A DNA stretch of 64,000 nt from Tritrichomonas musculus (taxonomy: Eukaryota; Parabasalia; Tritrichomonadida; Tritrichomonadidae), in NCBI GenBank assembly GCA_039105265.1, contig JAPFFF010000023.1, positions 186,001 through 250,000 on the forward strand, written 5' to 3'. The notes under the pieces are model-generated. The model made no database searches. It was given only the letters and a program-made list of their open reading frames with translations, and had not been told where the DNA came from. Below are positions 30,599 to 40,213 of this stretch, piece by piece. A program made the translations under genes and the position numbers. The first letter of the stretch is position 1; each line of letters starts with the position of its first letter.

Positions 30599-33500
30599 AT
30601 GAGCTATCTTTTTGACATCTCAGTTGACCTCTATTCTACTGCAAAAACTGAAGCCAGAAAAGAATACAAAGAAAGAATCAAAAATATTAAAGAGAAACCA
30701 AAATTTAAAAAACAGATGAAGGAATTTATGCAAAAGGCAAATAAAGAAATATCATTTGAAATAGACATTGGAGATAATGAAGATAAAAGATTAGCATTCA
30801 CTGAAATGTTAAGGCAATTACACAAGAAGAATAAAAAGAATGTAGTGGTAAAAAGTGAATCATTAGATGGTGAAGATTATAAATGGTTTACTCTATCTAA
30901 AGCACAAAAGATAGATACAACTATAGGACACATATCGGGCACAATAGATTTAAATGATGACTGTTCTGATAATAATCCATGGGTTGGTAATGTATTCATT
31001 CCAGCAAAATATCAATTACTATTCATCAAAAACAAAAGGAAAGGGAAACAAACAACATTCACAATAGATAAGCAAGACAACAAAGGGAAATTATATGAAG
31101 AAGAAATAGAAATAGATGAGGAATACAGAGAAAGTCCAGATGGTGGATTCTTTCCATATATTAACTTATCTGATATAGACTTAACTAAATACCAAATATT
31201 CAAATCAGTGGAAAAAAATAACTACCAAGATAACTGTTTGGTTTATGCATGCATCCAATCAGGAGTGTTCACAAATGAAGAAATCAATCAGCTACGATTT
31301 ATGGTTAAAACAAGAATGGTACCAAATAATTTAATCTGTGATATAGCTAAACATTTTAAGTGCCATTTCATTGTAAGACGGATAGATGAAGATTTAGATA
31401 TAAACATCAACAGCAAATAAAAATAGATACAAGGAAAAGAAAATGGGCTAAAGATTTTAACAGAACCGTCGACTTGTTATTATTCAAGAACCATTACATG
31501 ATTAACAAACCTGTAGGAAATACAAAATTGATTACCATTCTGCGAAAGCTATTTAAAGATAATATGTTTAGAGAAATAAAAGCGTGTGAAATGAATATAC
31601 TGGCAACAAATGAATACAATAGCCATTTAACAGATTATATGGATTTATCATATGACCCATCTCTTTGTTGTCAAAAGATAGATTCCACAGAACTGAAGAA
31701 AGAAAGAGAGTGGTCAAAGATATACTATTCAGATTTTGAAACTGATACAACATTATCACCACATAAACCATATCTTAACATTACTGTGTTTAGAACAGGG
31801 AAACTAATTCATAAACTTATTTTTGAGGGAGACCAAATTGCAGATAGATTGTTGAAATCACTTGATAATAATTCACTTACATACTTCCATAATTTAAAAT
31901 ATGATGCATGCTTCTTTATAAATACTCCTGGATGGGATGTACAGATAACAGAAAGGAGTGGAACCATTTTACAGATAGTAATGACAAAATATAAAGAAAT
32001 AGAAGGCACTGACAAGAAAACAAAGAAGACCAGAAAGATGACAATAATAGAGAAGAGATTAACATTCCGCAATAGTTATTCCATTATTCCTGCCGCATTA
32101 GCATCTTTCGCAAAGATGTTTCAGCTACCTGTTCACAAAGAAGTGATGGCATATAAACTGTACACAGAAAGAAATATAAAAAGAAAGAATGTATCAGCTC
32201 TTGAATTCCAACTACAATATTACTTGGAGAATAAAGATAAGAAAACACTAACGCAAATAAAACAAGATTGGAAACAACTAATTGATAATGCACAATCTTG
32301 TGGAGCATACAGTGATTTAAATATTGACATTATGAAGTATGCTATATATTACTGTAAACTAGATTGTATAGTATTGATGAAGGGTGTTGAAAAATTTAAT
32401 AGAGACTTGATAGAGGTATTTAAACAAACAAAGACAGATATGTTAGATGTACATAATTTCATTTCCATATCTTCCATTGGTTATTATTATGCATACAGAT
32501 TTGGATGCTTTGATGATTGCTACCAGTTAAGTGGTAAGCCACAAAATTTTATCCAAGTTGCGTTAGTGGTGGAAGAACAATGACAGCTAACAATGAGAAA
32601 CAATATGTTGAAGAGAGATTGCAAGATTTTGATGCTGTATCTTTATATCCATCAGCAATGAGTATTATGTCTGGCGTGCCAAAAGGAATCCCAAAAGTAA
32701 TTCCTCCTGATATATTAACAGAGGAGTTATTAGATTTTGACCAGTTCTTTGCAGAAATAAATATTAAGAAAATAAAATGCAAATCATCTAGTCCATATAA
32801 ATTTGGACAAGTATTTAGTAGAAATGAACAAGGCTCAAAAATATTTACCAACAATCCAATAGACCATTATTATATTGATAAAAGGGCTTTCATGGATTTG
32901 ATGGAGTTTTATGATTTTGATTATGAGTTCATTCGAGGGTATTATTTTGATGAAGGATTTAATAACAAAATCAACATATTCATCGAGAAATTATTTAATC
33001 TCAGGAGGAAATATCAAGATGCTAATAATCCATTGCAACAAACTATTAAATTACTCTTGAATTCCATATATGGTAAATCTATTTTAAAAGCAACTACGAC
33101 AGAAACAAAATGTATTCCAAAAAATAAAGCCATCAAATATATTTGGAAGAATTATAATTACATCACGGAGGTAATAGAGAATAAGTCAATTGATAATGTA
33201 TATGTTAAAAAAGTAAAGCCCATAAATAATCATTTCAATCTACCTCATTTTGGTGCTAGCGTTTTGTCATGGAGTAAGCATTTGATGAATAGAGTTATAA
33301 GTTCAGCAGAGCAGAATGGAATAGATATTTATTATACAGACACTGATTCCATTCATGTTAAAGAAATAGATGTACCAAGGATTGCTGAGGTGTTTAAGAA
33401 AAAATATGGAAGAGAATTGATTGGTAAAAAGATGACACAGTTCCATTGCGATTTTGATTCATTTAATGGTGCTGTTGGCGGTGTACATTCTAGAAAATTA

Positions 33501-33767
33501 ATTGCACTTGGAAAGAAGAGTTATCTGGATATATTAGTTGATGAAAAAGGGAATGAAGGATATCACGTGCGCATGCGTGGCGTTCCAAAACAGTGCATTC
33601 TCAACAAAGCAAAACGAATGGGAATCACAGTTGAAGAGTTATATGAAAGAATGTACAATGGAGAGGAAGTTGAATTTAATTTATTAGATGGATCAAATTG
33701 TTTTCAAAAATCAAAATCTTATCAACAAATTAATCTCACTAATTTTAAGAGAGTTATGAAATTTTAA
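30599..33767 (+). pseudogene. protein-primed family-B DNA polymerase of the Maverick, two frameshifts
   Basis: Three overlapping frames (30599-31420, about 31400-32583, about 32559-33767) make one polymerase of about 1056 codons, near the family's usual length. All catalytic signatures are present: ExoI 'DFET' (about 31734), ExoII 'NLKYDACF', ExoIII 'YCKLDCIVL'; motif A 'DFDAVSLYPS' (about 32625), motif B 'LLNSIYGKS', motif C 'YTDTDS' (about 33339-33350). Frame changes lie near 31390-31410, where the N-terminal part passes to 'RKWAKDFNR', and near 32555, before the conserved 'CVSGGRTM'. The N-terminal part has 'DNCLVYACIQSG', which recalls an OTU-type cysteine box, but no triad is established. 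It would replicate the element by protein priming. Either this copy is dead or the two sites are sequence errors. Confidence 0.88.
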
Positions 33768-33814
33768 TTTTATAGCGTTTCATAATTTTTTTCGTAATTT
33801 TATTTCTAAGATAA

Positions 33815-34654
33815 ATGGCTTGCAATAGCAAGACTCAAACGCAGTTTGTGAACCAAGGAGTGGATTACGAGAAATTACTACGAGATGCTATCCATGAAAT
33901 TAAAAAGCTTAGAGACGAAAATGAAAAATTAAAAGCAGAGATAAAACAATTGAATGAATCACTATATGAAAATGATGAATGGAATGCAGGTATAATATCA
34001 AATCTCAAGAATGAAATGAAGGAATTAAAACAGAGGGTAGAAAATTTGGAGAATACAGTTGATTATGATGATATTGTATATCCAGAAGCAGAGACAGAAG
34101 AGGAGGCCCAATGGTTTGATGTCAAAGATGATGATGACTACGAGATAAAAAATATATACCCCTATGATATAAGACGAAAGAGTAATGAGAAAATAATTAC
34201 GAATACAATAAATAAAAAAGATGGGTACATTCATGTAGCATTAAATAGTAAACCATATCAAAAGCATGTCCTCATAGCAAAACATTTCATTCCCAATCCA
34301 GACCACCTCCCAATTGTCGATCACATTAATCATAACAGAACAGATTACCATATATCTAACCTTAGATGGGTATCAGCTAAAGAAAATTGCAGAAATAAAT
34401 CAGGATATGGAGGCCAAAAATATAACTATCTAGATAGTTTACCAAATGATTGTCAACAAATAACGTTATTCAAAGGGTGGGAGTTTGAACATTATTTCAT
34501 CGATTCTGACAATAAAATATGGTTTTACAATGGAAATCAATATCGAGAACTAACAGTGTACAAGAATAAAAGTTATCCATTTGTTAATATGATAGACATA
34601 AATAATAGGGCTCATAACATTGGATTAAATGCATTAATACAAGAGTTCAATTGA
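33815..34654 (+). CDS. HNH homing-type endonuclease with N-terminal coiled coil
   Basis: 279 residues. Residues about 20-90 are a Lys/Glu-rich coiled coil. About 90-200 match the NUMOD4 + HNH_3 arrangement of free-standing homing endonucleases: 'KHVLIAKHFIPNPDHLPIVD' followed by 'HINHNRTDYHISNLRWVS', with the H..N..N...NLRW core. It is related to the gene at 36538-37143 (shared 'AK.FIPNP' and 'RTDYH..NLRW'). It follows the polymerase by 47 bases and shares an upstream 'ATTTTATAGCGT' plus T-run element. It presumably cuts DNA to spread itself or the host element; that role is inferred. Confidence 0.85.
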   Translation: MACNSKTQTQFVNQGVDYEKLLRDAIHEIKKLRDENEKLKAEIKQLNESLYENDEWNAGIISNLKNEMKELKQRVENLENTVDYDDIVYPEAETEEEAQWFDVKDDDDYEIKNIYPYDIRRKSNEKIITNTINKKDGYIHVALNSKPYQKHVLIAKHFIPNPDHLPIVDHINHNRTDYHISNLRWVSAKENCRNKSGYGGQKYNYLDSLPNDCQQITLFKGWEFEHYFIDSDNKIWFYNGNQYRELTVYKNKSYPFVNMIDINNRAHNIGLNALIQEFN

Positions 34655-34685
34655 ATGAACAAAAAAATACCTGTCGAATATTTTT

Positions 34686-35000
34686 TTATGCCTTGACTAA
34701 TTGTGCTAACTTCTTTAACTCTTCCAGCTCTGCCTTCTTTCTTAACCTGTATTCTTTTTGTTGTTTTCTCCTGGCCTCCAGTCTTTCTTCCGCACTATTG
34801 TATTTGCTCTTCCTACCTCTCTTCTGTTTTTCAGGTGCTGTTGCTTCTATTAATTTTAATGCTGCTTTTTGTGCTTCAGCTTCATTTGGCTCTCCCTCTA
34901 AAATATTTAACAAGTTCTCTTCTGATTTAGATTTGGATAGTTTCTTTACGATGTCTGTTTTGTTGAATTGTGTAAGATCTAATTTATTAGTCATTTCCAT
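34686..35000 (-). CDS. small basic DNA-binding-like protein
   Basis: 104 residues from the ATG at 35000 (MEMTNKLDL); the upstream extension has no ATG. The middle has 'KQKRGRKSKY', resembling an AT-hook core, then a strongly basic helix 'EARRKQQKEYRLRKKAELEE' with a short Leu/Glu-rich tail like a small bZIP. I infer nucleic-acid binding, perhaps in genome condensation or transcription. No family recognised. The gene ends 31 bases from the convergent HNH gene. Confidence 0.6.
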   Translation of the reverse strand: MEMTNKLDLTQFNKTDIVKKLSKSKSEENLLNILEGEPNEAEAQKAALKLIEATAPEKQKRGRKSKYNSAEERLEARRKQQKEYRLRKKAELEELKKLAQLVKA

Positions 35001-35030
35001 TTTCGTAAAAAATAAAATCTTCAAACAAAA

Positions 35031-35558
35031 CTACAAATTGACGGCATACTTTAAACACAGATGATATTTGTTAATTAATTCATTATATTCTCTATTGTAT
35101 ACTTGTTTGAAATCTGTGCATACCTCTCCATTATCATTTACAATTTTTATATTTTCTATCTTTCTAATTGGATTTGCTTTACCTGCACAACATCCTATAT
35201 CTTCATCAAGGCCTACCTCAACTGATTCTGCTTTTATGATGGCTTTGATAATATTAGACAAAGCTGTAGCTGGTACGATGATACAATTTTTGGAAACCAG
35301 ATTAGATAGCAAAGCCTTATCTTGATTCAACAATATATTGGCATATGTCTCAAGGATGACATATTTAACATCTTTTGCCTCATCCTCTGGATTTTCATCT
35401 AGTTCAACATTTCTTGTAATAACAATTTCTTCTTTTCCATCATCTCTTTTGTTTATGATGATATTGTTATTGATATTACTTGTTGATTGGGCAGCAGCTT
35501 GGGGTTCTAATGATAAATTAGCATTTATTCCTTGATTATTTGCTCGTTTCTTAATCAT
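35031..35558 (-). CDS. unrecognised Maverick protein (175 aa)
   Basis: ATG at 35558 preceded by the pattern ATTTTTTT-GGGAAACAA-ATG. Asn-rich, low-complexity N-terminus (about 1-60), then a compact mixed helical/strand region with 'LVSKNCIIVPATALSNIIKA' and 'DIGCCAGKANPIRKIENIKI'. No membrane segment, signal or enzyme motif. It lies in a run of minus-strand genes with 25-40 base spacers. Confidence 0.6.
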   Translation of the reverse strand: MIKKRANNQGINANLSLEPQAAAQSTSNINNNIIINKRDDGKEEIVITRNVELDENPEDEAKDVKYVILETYANILLNQDKALLSNLVSKNCIIVPATALSNIIKAIIKAESVEVGLDEDIGCCAGKANPIRKIENIKIVNDNGEVCTDFKQVYNREYNELINKYHLCLKYAVNL

Positions 35559-35582
35559 TTGTTTCCCAAAAAAATCTTTTAA

Positions 35583-36011
35583 TTAATAGATAATATTCTC
35601 TATTTTAACTTTATGTTGAGGCCCATAAATGACTCTACCTTTATCTTTTTCATCAGCTCTTCCTTGTATCTCCCCCAATTTTTCTGGCTTATTTAAATAT
35701 GGTGGAAGGGTTGGTGCTTTGGGAGCCTTATCTTTTTTTAAATAATATCCTCCATCTGTAATGCTAACTGGTGGTTCATGCAATGGTTTTGTTCTATGTT
35801 GATTACTTTTTGGTGGTCTCACAGGTTTATTTTCCATATATTTCATTGGAGGTCTATTGTAATATGGATTAAATGTGACTGCATATGTATTGTCATTAGA
35901 GAAGATACCAAAATGATTAAAACCAACTGTATGTTCAGTCTTGGTTCCTTCGTTAAACATTTCTCCTTCTGCTCCAATAATTGTACTGTTAGGATTTCTG
36001 TATTTATTCAT
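35583..36011 (-). CDS. unrecognised Pro/Lys-rich Maverick protein (142 aa)
   Basis: ATG at 36011 after a T8 run (TTTTTTTTGGAAATGAAATG). Rich in Pro, Lys, Asn and Tyr, with little hydrophobic core ('RPPMKYMENKPVRPPKSNQH', 'PKAPTLPPYLNKPEKLGEIQ'). Probably unfolded in isolation; possibly a minor virion or linker protein. No family recognised. Confidence 0.55.
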   Translation of the reverse strand: MNKYRNPNSTIIGAEGEMFNEGTKTEHTVGFNHFGIFSNDNTYAVTFNPYYNRPPMKYMENKPVRPPKSNQHRTKPLHEPPVSITDGGYYLKKDKAPKAPTLPPYLNKPEKLGEIQGRADEKDKGRVIYGPQHKVKIENIIY

Positions 36012-36040
36012 TTCATTTCCAAAAAAAATTTTAATTCCCT

Positions 36041-36493
36041 TTACTCTAGAACTAATGGTTGGTGTTCTCCCACAAATAATTCAGGGGTATTTAATTGGTA
36101 TTTTATACGTAATTCATCTATTAATGCTCGTGTTTGTTTTGATACGTTCTCAATGGAATAATTGTAATAACTATGCTCTTCATAATTTTGTTCTAGATTT
36201 GAACCATTAACAAAGAATTCATTCATCTTGTAATTCAATCGACGTCTAGAATTTGTGCTGAGTATTACATGTTCTATTTCATATTCCTTGATTTTGTCAG
36301 GATATATTCTCCATGTTGTTTTATCACTCTTGAGTGAAATATAAATGACCTTCGCTAAATAATTATTTCGTGATAGTTGGATTGGATATTTATCACAGAG
36401 GATGGCAAAATTACATTCTTTGAAATCTTCTGGTTTATCAGCGAGGGAGATAATGTTGTTGATGTAATCATAGACCTTAAATTGCTCTTGCAT
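36041..36493 (-). CDS. unrecognised Maverick protein (150 aa)
   Basis: Start taken at the ATG 36493 (MQEQFKVYDY), which fits the T-run spacing of neighbouring genes better than the longer frame. A mixed alpha/beta composition with many Tyr and Asn. I looked for the His...Asp/Asn...Cys order of adenovirus-type proteases and did not find it. No family recognised. Confidence 0.55.
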   Translation of the reverse strand: MQEQFKVYDYINNIISLADKPEDFKECNFAILCDKYPIQLSRNNYLAKVIYISLKSDKTTWRIYPDKIKEYEIEHVILSTNSRRRLNYKMNEFFVNGSNLEQNYEEHSYYNYSIENVSKQTRALIDELRIKYQLNTPELFVGEHQPLVLE

Positions 36494-36537
36494 TTCTGTA
36501 AAGATAAAAAAATGAAAAAAATAATAACTTGACAAAA

Positions 36538-37143
36538 TTACTCCAAGCAGTACTGAAACTTAAAAGAATGGATGTATATGGTGGTTTTTTTATGATTTAT
36601 ATCTCTTGTCATAATGCATTTTCTTCCTCCTTTTGCTACATTAATATGCATTATTCTATAAACCTCATCTGTTATCCTTTGGTAAAATATATCTTCATCT
36701 GTTTCTTCATTATAGTAGTAATAATACTCCTTGTCATTAAACTCCCGGCATTCCTTTGTCATTTGATAGTGAGTTATCATGATAGCATCATCTGGAATGT
36801 CATCAACAAATTCATATTTAACACCATTTCTTGACGATGCATTTTTGTTATTATCACTTGATGTACACCATCTTAAATTCTCCAAATGGTAGTCGGTTCT
36901 ATCTTTGTTTTTGTGGTCGATATATTTAAAATTATTTGGATTTGGAATGAATTGTTTAGCTATGATTTGATGCTTATTTATTTTATCACTATTTATGCAG
37001 ACACTTGGATACCCGTTATTTTTATTTATTCTTTCTGATACAACATAATGGTTATCTTTTCGACGAATTGTAAATGGGTACTGTGATAATATTTCATAAT
37101 CTGGATAATCAGCAAGTGGTACAAATTCAATAGCTTGTTCCAT
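36538..37143 (-). CDS. HNH homing-type endonuclease (NUMOD4-HNH_3)
   Basis: 201 residues, ATG at 37143. The N-terminal NUMOD4-like segment ('FVPLADYPDYEILSQYPFTI') is followed by the HNH_3 core ('AKQFIPNPNNFKYIDH', 'NKDRTDYHLENLRWCTSSDN'), paralogous to the HNH gene at 33815. The C-terminal part (about 110-201) is less conserved and may be a DNA-recognition region. It lies directly downstream of the major capsid gene, a usual place for such genes in viruses. Confidence 0.85.
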   Translation of the reverse strand: MEQAIEFVPLADYPDYEILSQYPFTIRRKDNHYVVSERINKNNGYPSVCINSDKINKHQIIAKQFIPNPNNFKYIDHKNKDRTDYHLENLRWCTSSDNNKNASSRNGVKYEFVDDIPDDAIMITHYQMTKECREFNDKEYYYYYNEETDEDIFYQRITDEVYRIMHINVAKGGRKCIMTRDINHKKTTIYIHSFKFQYCLE

Positions 37144-37180
37144 TTATCGTAGAAATAAAAAAATTAAATTGGTAAAGATT

Positions 37181-38755
37181 TTACTGTGGCGTAGTCAAAT
37201 CATAGTTGCCGAGGCGAACAAGTGGTGGCATACCATTTGGTTGAACAAGAATAGATATTGATGAATCAAATAAGAGACAAATTAATGGTGGGGTTTTAAC
37301 ATCGTTAGCATATGTATTTGCGCCAGTATTTTGAGATACAATAATTTCAAAATTAATTGGAGACAATGATGTTAGTCCCTGTTGATATGTATTATCTGTT
37401 TCTGTTGGGAGAGCAATAAAGAAACTTGTTCTGTCATCAGAATAATTTCCAAGAGAGCGTGCATATGGTTGGTCATTAGTTAACGATGCAACAACTTCTT
37501 TGTTAAATCCACTTTGTCCTCCATTCATGTTCATTGCATTTTGGCAATATTCTAAGAACTCTGGGTATTCATTAGTTGTGCCAAAAGCTTTAGCAGGTAT
37601 ATTTCCATATCCTCCACAGTTCAATTGGAACAACTTAAATTGGGGATTCTTGAATACTGTATGATGGGTGTGCTTCTCTGGAAATAGACAAAATATGGAA
37701 TCAACAAAACGAGGAGTGATTGTGCATGTGGATTTATCATTGGGATTCTTTAATGGGCTCGTAGTAGTGTAAACAGAAATTGTTTGCGTTGGAAATGTAA
37801 GTGGATGTGTTGGGTCAGAATATCTTTGTACGAGACTGGAATAAATATTGTCTTCAATACCAAAGCACGGTATAATAGATGAACATTCTGTGATGGTATA
37901 TTTAGTGACTTGAAATGCTCTGGTTGTTTCTGTTAGTACTTTATCTTTTAATTCTGTGTACATAATAATTGGTTCTTCAATTGGTGTAAATTCATTTGTG
38001 ATGATTGGTAATGTGTATGTTGAATTAACAACATGATTACTTTCAAAACTTTTTCCTGGGCCGATAGGACAGCATACCATTCCAGCACATGAAAAGAATA
38101 ATCTTAGTTCTATCTTACCTGCAAATGCTGGGAGATATTTAATATTAGATAATGGTAAGAACCTTCTTAAATCTATCTTGAGATGGATTTTATATGTTTT
38201 TTCATTCCATTTATCTCCAAAATCAACAATGAATCCTGTTCTGCTACCTGATTTACCATTCCATATGTCTTTATGTCTGGCTTTAGAATAAACATCTGCT
38301 CTCTTTGTTGTTTCATTAGCACAACAAGCTGTTAAAAATGATTCTTCACAACCAAAATTCTGGGTATAGATGGTGATGCCATTTGCTACAATTTCATATT
38401 TCTCTACAGCATCTCTTGCATCTTTGAAGCCAAACCAAACTTTATTAAATTGGTAATCACCATCTATTGTTGCTGTGATATCTTGTCCTGCAGCTTCTTT
38501 AATACTAACTTCCATATCAGCTCTAATAAATCCATTGTATATATCTGCTGTATTGTTAGTATTTGGAGATATTATAGCACTCGTATATGAGCCTTGAGGA
38601 ATTGGAGGAGATGGTGAATATGATGTTTGTGGACTGATTGTGTATTGTTTATTGGTATCGCTTAATGCTATACAATTATCGACGATATCAAAATATGATG
38701 CAATTTGTGTACATGTTTCAGCTGATGTTCTGAGTTCAATTTCTGGATTCAACAT
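37181..38755 (-). CDS. major capsid protein (double jelly-roll), Polinton type
   Basis: 524 residues, ATG at 38755. The strand-rich pattern with 'FNKVWFGFKDARDAVEKYEI' and later 'FLPLSNIKYLPAFAGKIEL' fits Polinton/adenovirus-lineage double jelly-roll capsids, in which an N-terminal strand set is followed by a conserved turn before 'IELRLFFS'. Length is right for the family. It is flanked by virion-like genes and the ATPase/integrase block. The protein would form hexon-like trimers; assembly by this copy is inferred. There is no signal peptide or membrane segment. Confidence 0.75.
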   Translation of the reverse strand: MLNPEIELRTSAETCTQIASYFDIVDNCIALSDTNKQYTISPQTSYSPSPPIPQGSYTSAIISPNTNNTADIYNGFIRADMEVSIKEAAGQDITATIDGDYQFNKVWFGFKDARDAVEKYEIVANGITIYTQNFGCEESFLTACCANETTKRADVYSKARHKDIWNGKSGSRTGFIVDFGDKWNEKTYKIHLKIDLRRFLPLSNIKYLPAFAGKIELRLFFSCAGMVCCPIGPGKSFESNHVVNSTYTLPIITNEFTPIEEPIIMYTELKDKVLTETTRAFQVTKYTITECSSIIPCFGIEDNIYSSLVQRYSDPTHPLTFPTQTISVYTTTSPLKNPNDKSTCTITPRFVDSIFCLFPEKHTHHTVFKNPQFKLFQLNCGGYGNIPAKAFGTTNEYPEFLEYCQNAMNMNGGQSGFNKEVVASLTNDQPYARSLGNYSDDRTSFFIALPTETDNTYQQGLTSLSPINFEIIVSQNTGANTYANDVKTPPLICLLFDSSISILVQPNGMPPLVRLGNYDLTTPQ

Positions 38756-38773
38756 TTATAAAAAAATAAAATT

Positions 38774-39436
38774 TCAACACATATCAGAGAAAATATTATT
38801 ACGTCTTCTACGAATAGGCTGAGGCTGAATTTGAGGTGGGGGAGGAGCAGGCTCTTCTGGTTCTTCTATGTCGTTGGGCTCCTGAATATATTGTGGCTGG
38901 GTATACTGATAATATGGCTTTCTCATTTGTTTTTGCACCACTTCTTTAATCATCTTTTTTTGTTCTTTCTTAGCCCTTTCATTTTTGAATTCTTCTCCCA
39001 ATAGCTTTAATTGATTTAATATCTCGATATTTATTGTTGGATCCTCCGCTTGTCGGAGGCAGCGAGTGCTCGCAGCTTCGTTGGCAAAGCCAACTTCACT
39101 GCGCGAATAAATAGAATTATTTAATTGTGGTGCTTGTGATTTTGTTCTAGTGATTTTTTTCGGCTGCAGAGCAGACCCTCGCTGAAGAGCAAGTGGTAGT
39201 GGCTTTACAGGAGGTTCCTCTGTAGACTCTACTGTTGGTTCTTCATCTTGTGGTTCAGTAGCTGCTGGTTCACTTGGGGGTTCAACTGGTGGTTTATTTA
39301 ATGGTTCCTTACGAGGTCTAACTATATATTTTCCTTCTGTTTTAGTAGGAAAAACTTCATATTCTTCATCATCTCTACCATTTAACCATTTTTGTATCAC
39401 TTGTAATCTTTTGCTTTGAGGCACTCTTTTGCTCAT
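38774..39436 (-). CDS. Pro/Glu-rich Maverick protein with an inserted hairpin cluster
   Basis: 220 residues, ATG at 39436. Basic start, then a Pro/Glu/Thr-rich tract ('EPTVESTEEPPVKPLPLALQ'), a Lys-rich helix (about 150-175) and a Pro/Gln-rich, basic end. Mostly disordered by composition. About residues 112-131 come from a GC-rich run of three consecutive hairpins (39043-39094) unlike the surrounding gene, read through in frame. No family recognised; a virion-core or scaffold role is possible from its position beside the capsid gene. Confidence 0.6.
   Translation of the reverse strand: MSKRVPQSKRLQVIQKWLNGRDDEEYEVFPTKTEGKYIVRPRKEPLNKPPVEPPSEPAATEPQDEEPTVESTEEPPVKPLPLALQRGSALQPKKITRTKSQAPQLNNSIYSRSEVGFANEAASTRCLRQAEDPTINIEILNQLKLLGEEFKNERAKKEQKKMIKEVVQKQMRKPYYQYTQPQYIQEPNDIEEPEEPAPPPPQIQPQPIRRRRNNIFSDMC
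39043..39094. repeat. cluster of three GC-rich hairpins inside a coding sequence
   Basis: CCTCCG-CTTGT-CGGAGG (39043-39059), GCGAG-TG-CTCGC (39062-39073) and GTTGGC-AAA-GCCAAC (39080-39094) follow each other closely. The base composition contrasts with the AT-rich gene around it, and the reading frame stays open. Confidence 0.8.
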
Positions 39437-39495
39437 TTATGAGCTTTAAAAAAATGTTTATATTTGCTTGCTATTACATGAATTTGTTTGAGTTT

Positions 39496-40185
39496 TCACC
39501 TTCTTGCTTTTCTTCGTCTTTTGATAGCATATTTTTTGTTTCGATATATTTTATAGCTAGCCGGCTTTCTTGAATAATGAATACGTGGATAGTTCAAATA
39601 ATTTAGATAGTAATTACCTAATATATCTCTATTTAAGTCTCCTAATTTCATTTTCAATTCTTTCTCCCTATCTTTGTTTTCTATTCTCTCGAAACCATTT
39701 CCTATTGTGTTCATTGTTTTGGCTCCTGCCTTTAAATATTTATTATCAGTTGCTTCACCTATAGCTTCTGCGATTTCACCACCAGTTTTAAATATCTCGC
39801 CTTTATTATCCCATGCCCATTTTAATCTATCCTTTGCTTTCTTTACCTCTTCATCATTATTTTTTGACTTTCCATCTGTGATTTTATCATATGCTCTATT
39901 TATTTTGTTCATAAACTTCCCTACTATCCCTTCTGAATTTGTTTTTGTAGTAGTCATAGGAGGTGGTACTGGAGGTGGAGCTGGTGTAGGAGGTGGTATA
40001 GCCTGCGGAGCAGATGCTTGCTTTGCAAATGGAGGAGGTTCTTCACTAGATTTTCTTCCAGTTAATTTGTTATATGCATTACTTATCATATTTGATATTT
40101 TATCACTTATCCCTCCAATTGGTTCTTCTGTTCCATCACTTCGTAGAGTAGGTGGACTTCCAACACTAAATAACTCAAAAGACAT
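39496..40185 (-). CDS. basic virion-like protein, paralogue A
   Basis: 229 residues, ATG at 40185. Pro-rich segment (about 60-80), then 'LKWAWDNKGEIFKTGGEIAE' and a Gly-rich amphipathic stretch, then 'YPRIHYSRKP' and a strongly basic tail ending in Lys/Arg runs. The core motifs W.W(D/N)NK.EI.KTGGE and PRIHY.RKP are shared with the adjacent 40214-40717 gene, so the two arose by tandem duplication. An amphipathic Trp/Gly helix plus a basic tail suggests an internal capsid or membrane-active protein; that is inference. Confidence 0.65.
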   Translation of the reverse strand: MSFELFSVGSPPTLRSDGTEEPIGGISDKISNMISNAYNKLTGRKSSEEPPPFAKQASAPQAIPPPTPAPPPVPPPMTTTKTNSEGIVGKFMNKINRAYDKITDGKSKNNDEEVKKAKDRLKWAWDNKGEIFKTGGEIAEAIGEATDNKYLKAGAKTMNTIGNGFERIENKDREKELKMKLGDLNRDILGNYYLNYLNYPRIHYSRKPASYKIYRNKKYAIKRRRKARR

Positions 40186-40213
40186 TTAATTGGAAACAAA
40201 ATTGACTGCGGGC

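Noticed and set aside
31390-32580. Introns as an explanation for the polymerase frame changes
   Set aside because: No GTATGT-like donor or ACTAAC-type branch/acceptor of trichomonad introns is seen, and the frames overlap instead of being separated.
36041-36493. Adenovirus-type (Ulp1-like) maturation protease
   Set aside because: Position and size would suit it, but no His...Asp/Asn...Gln...Cys order could be found in this or the other small Maverick proteins.
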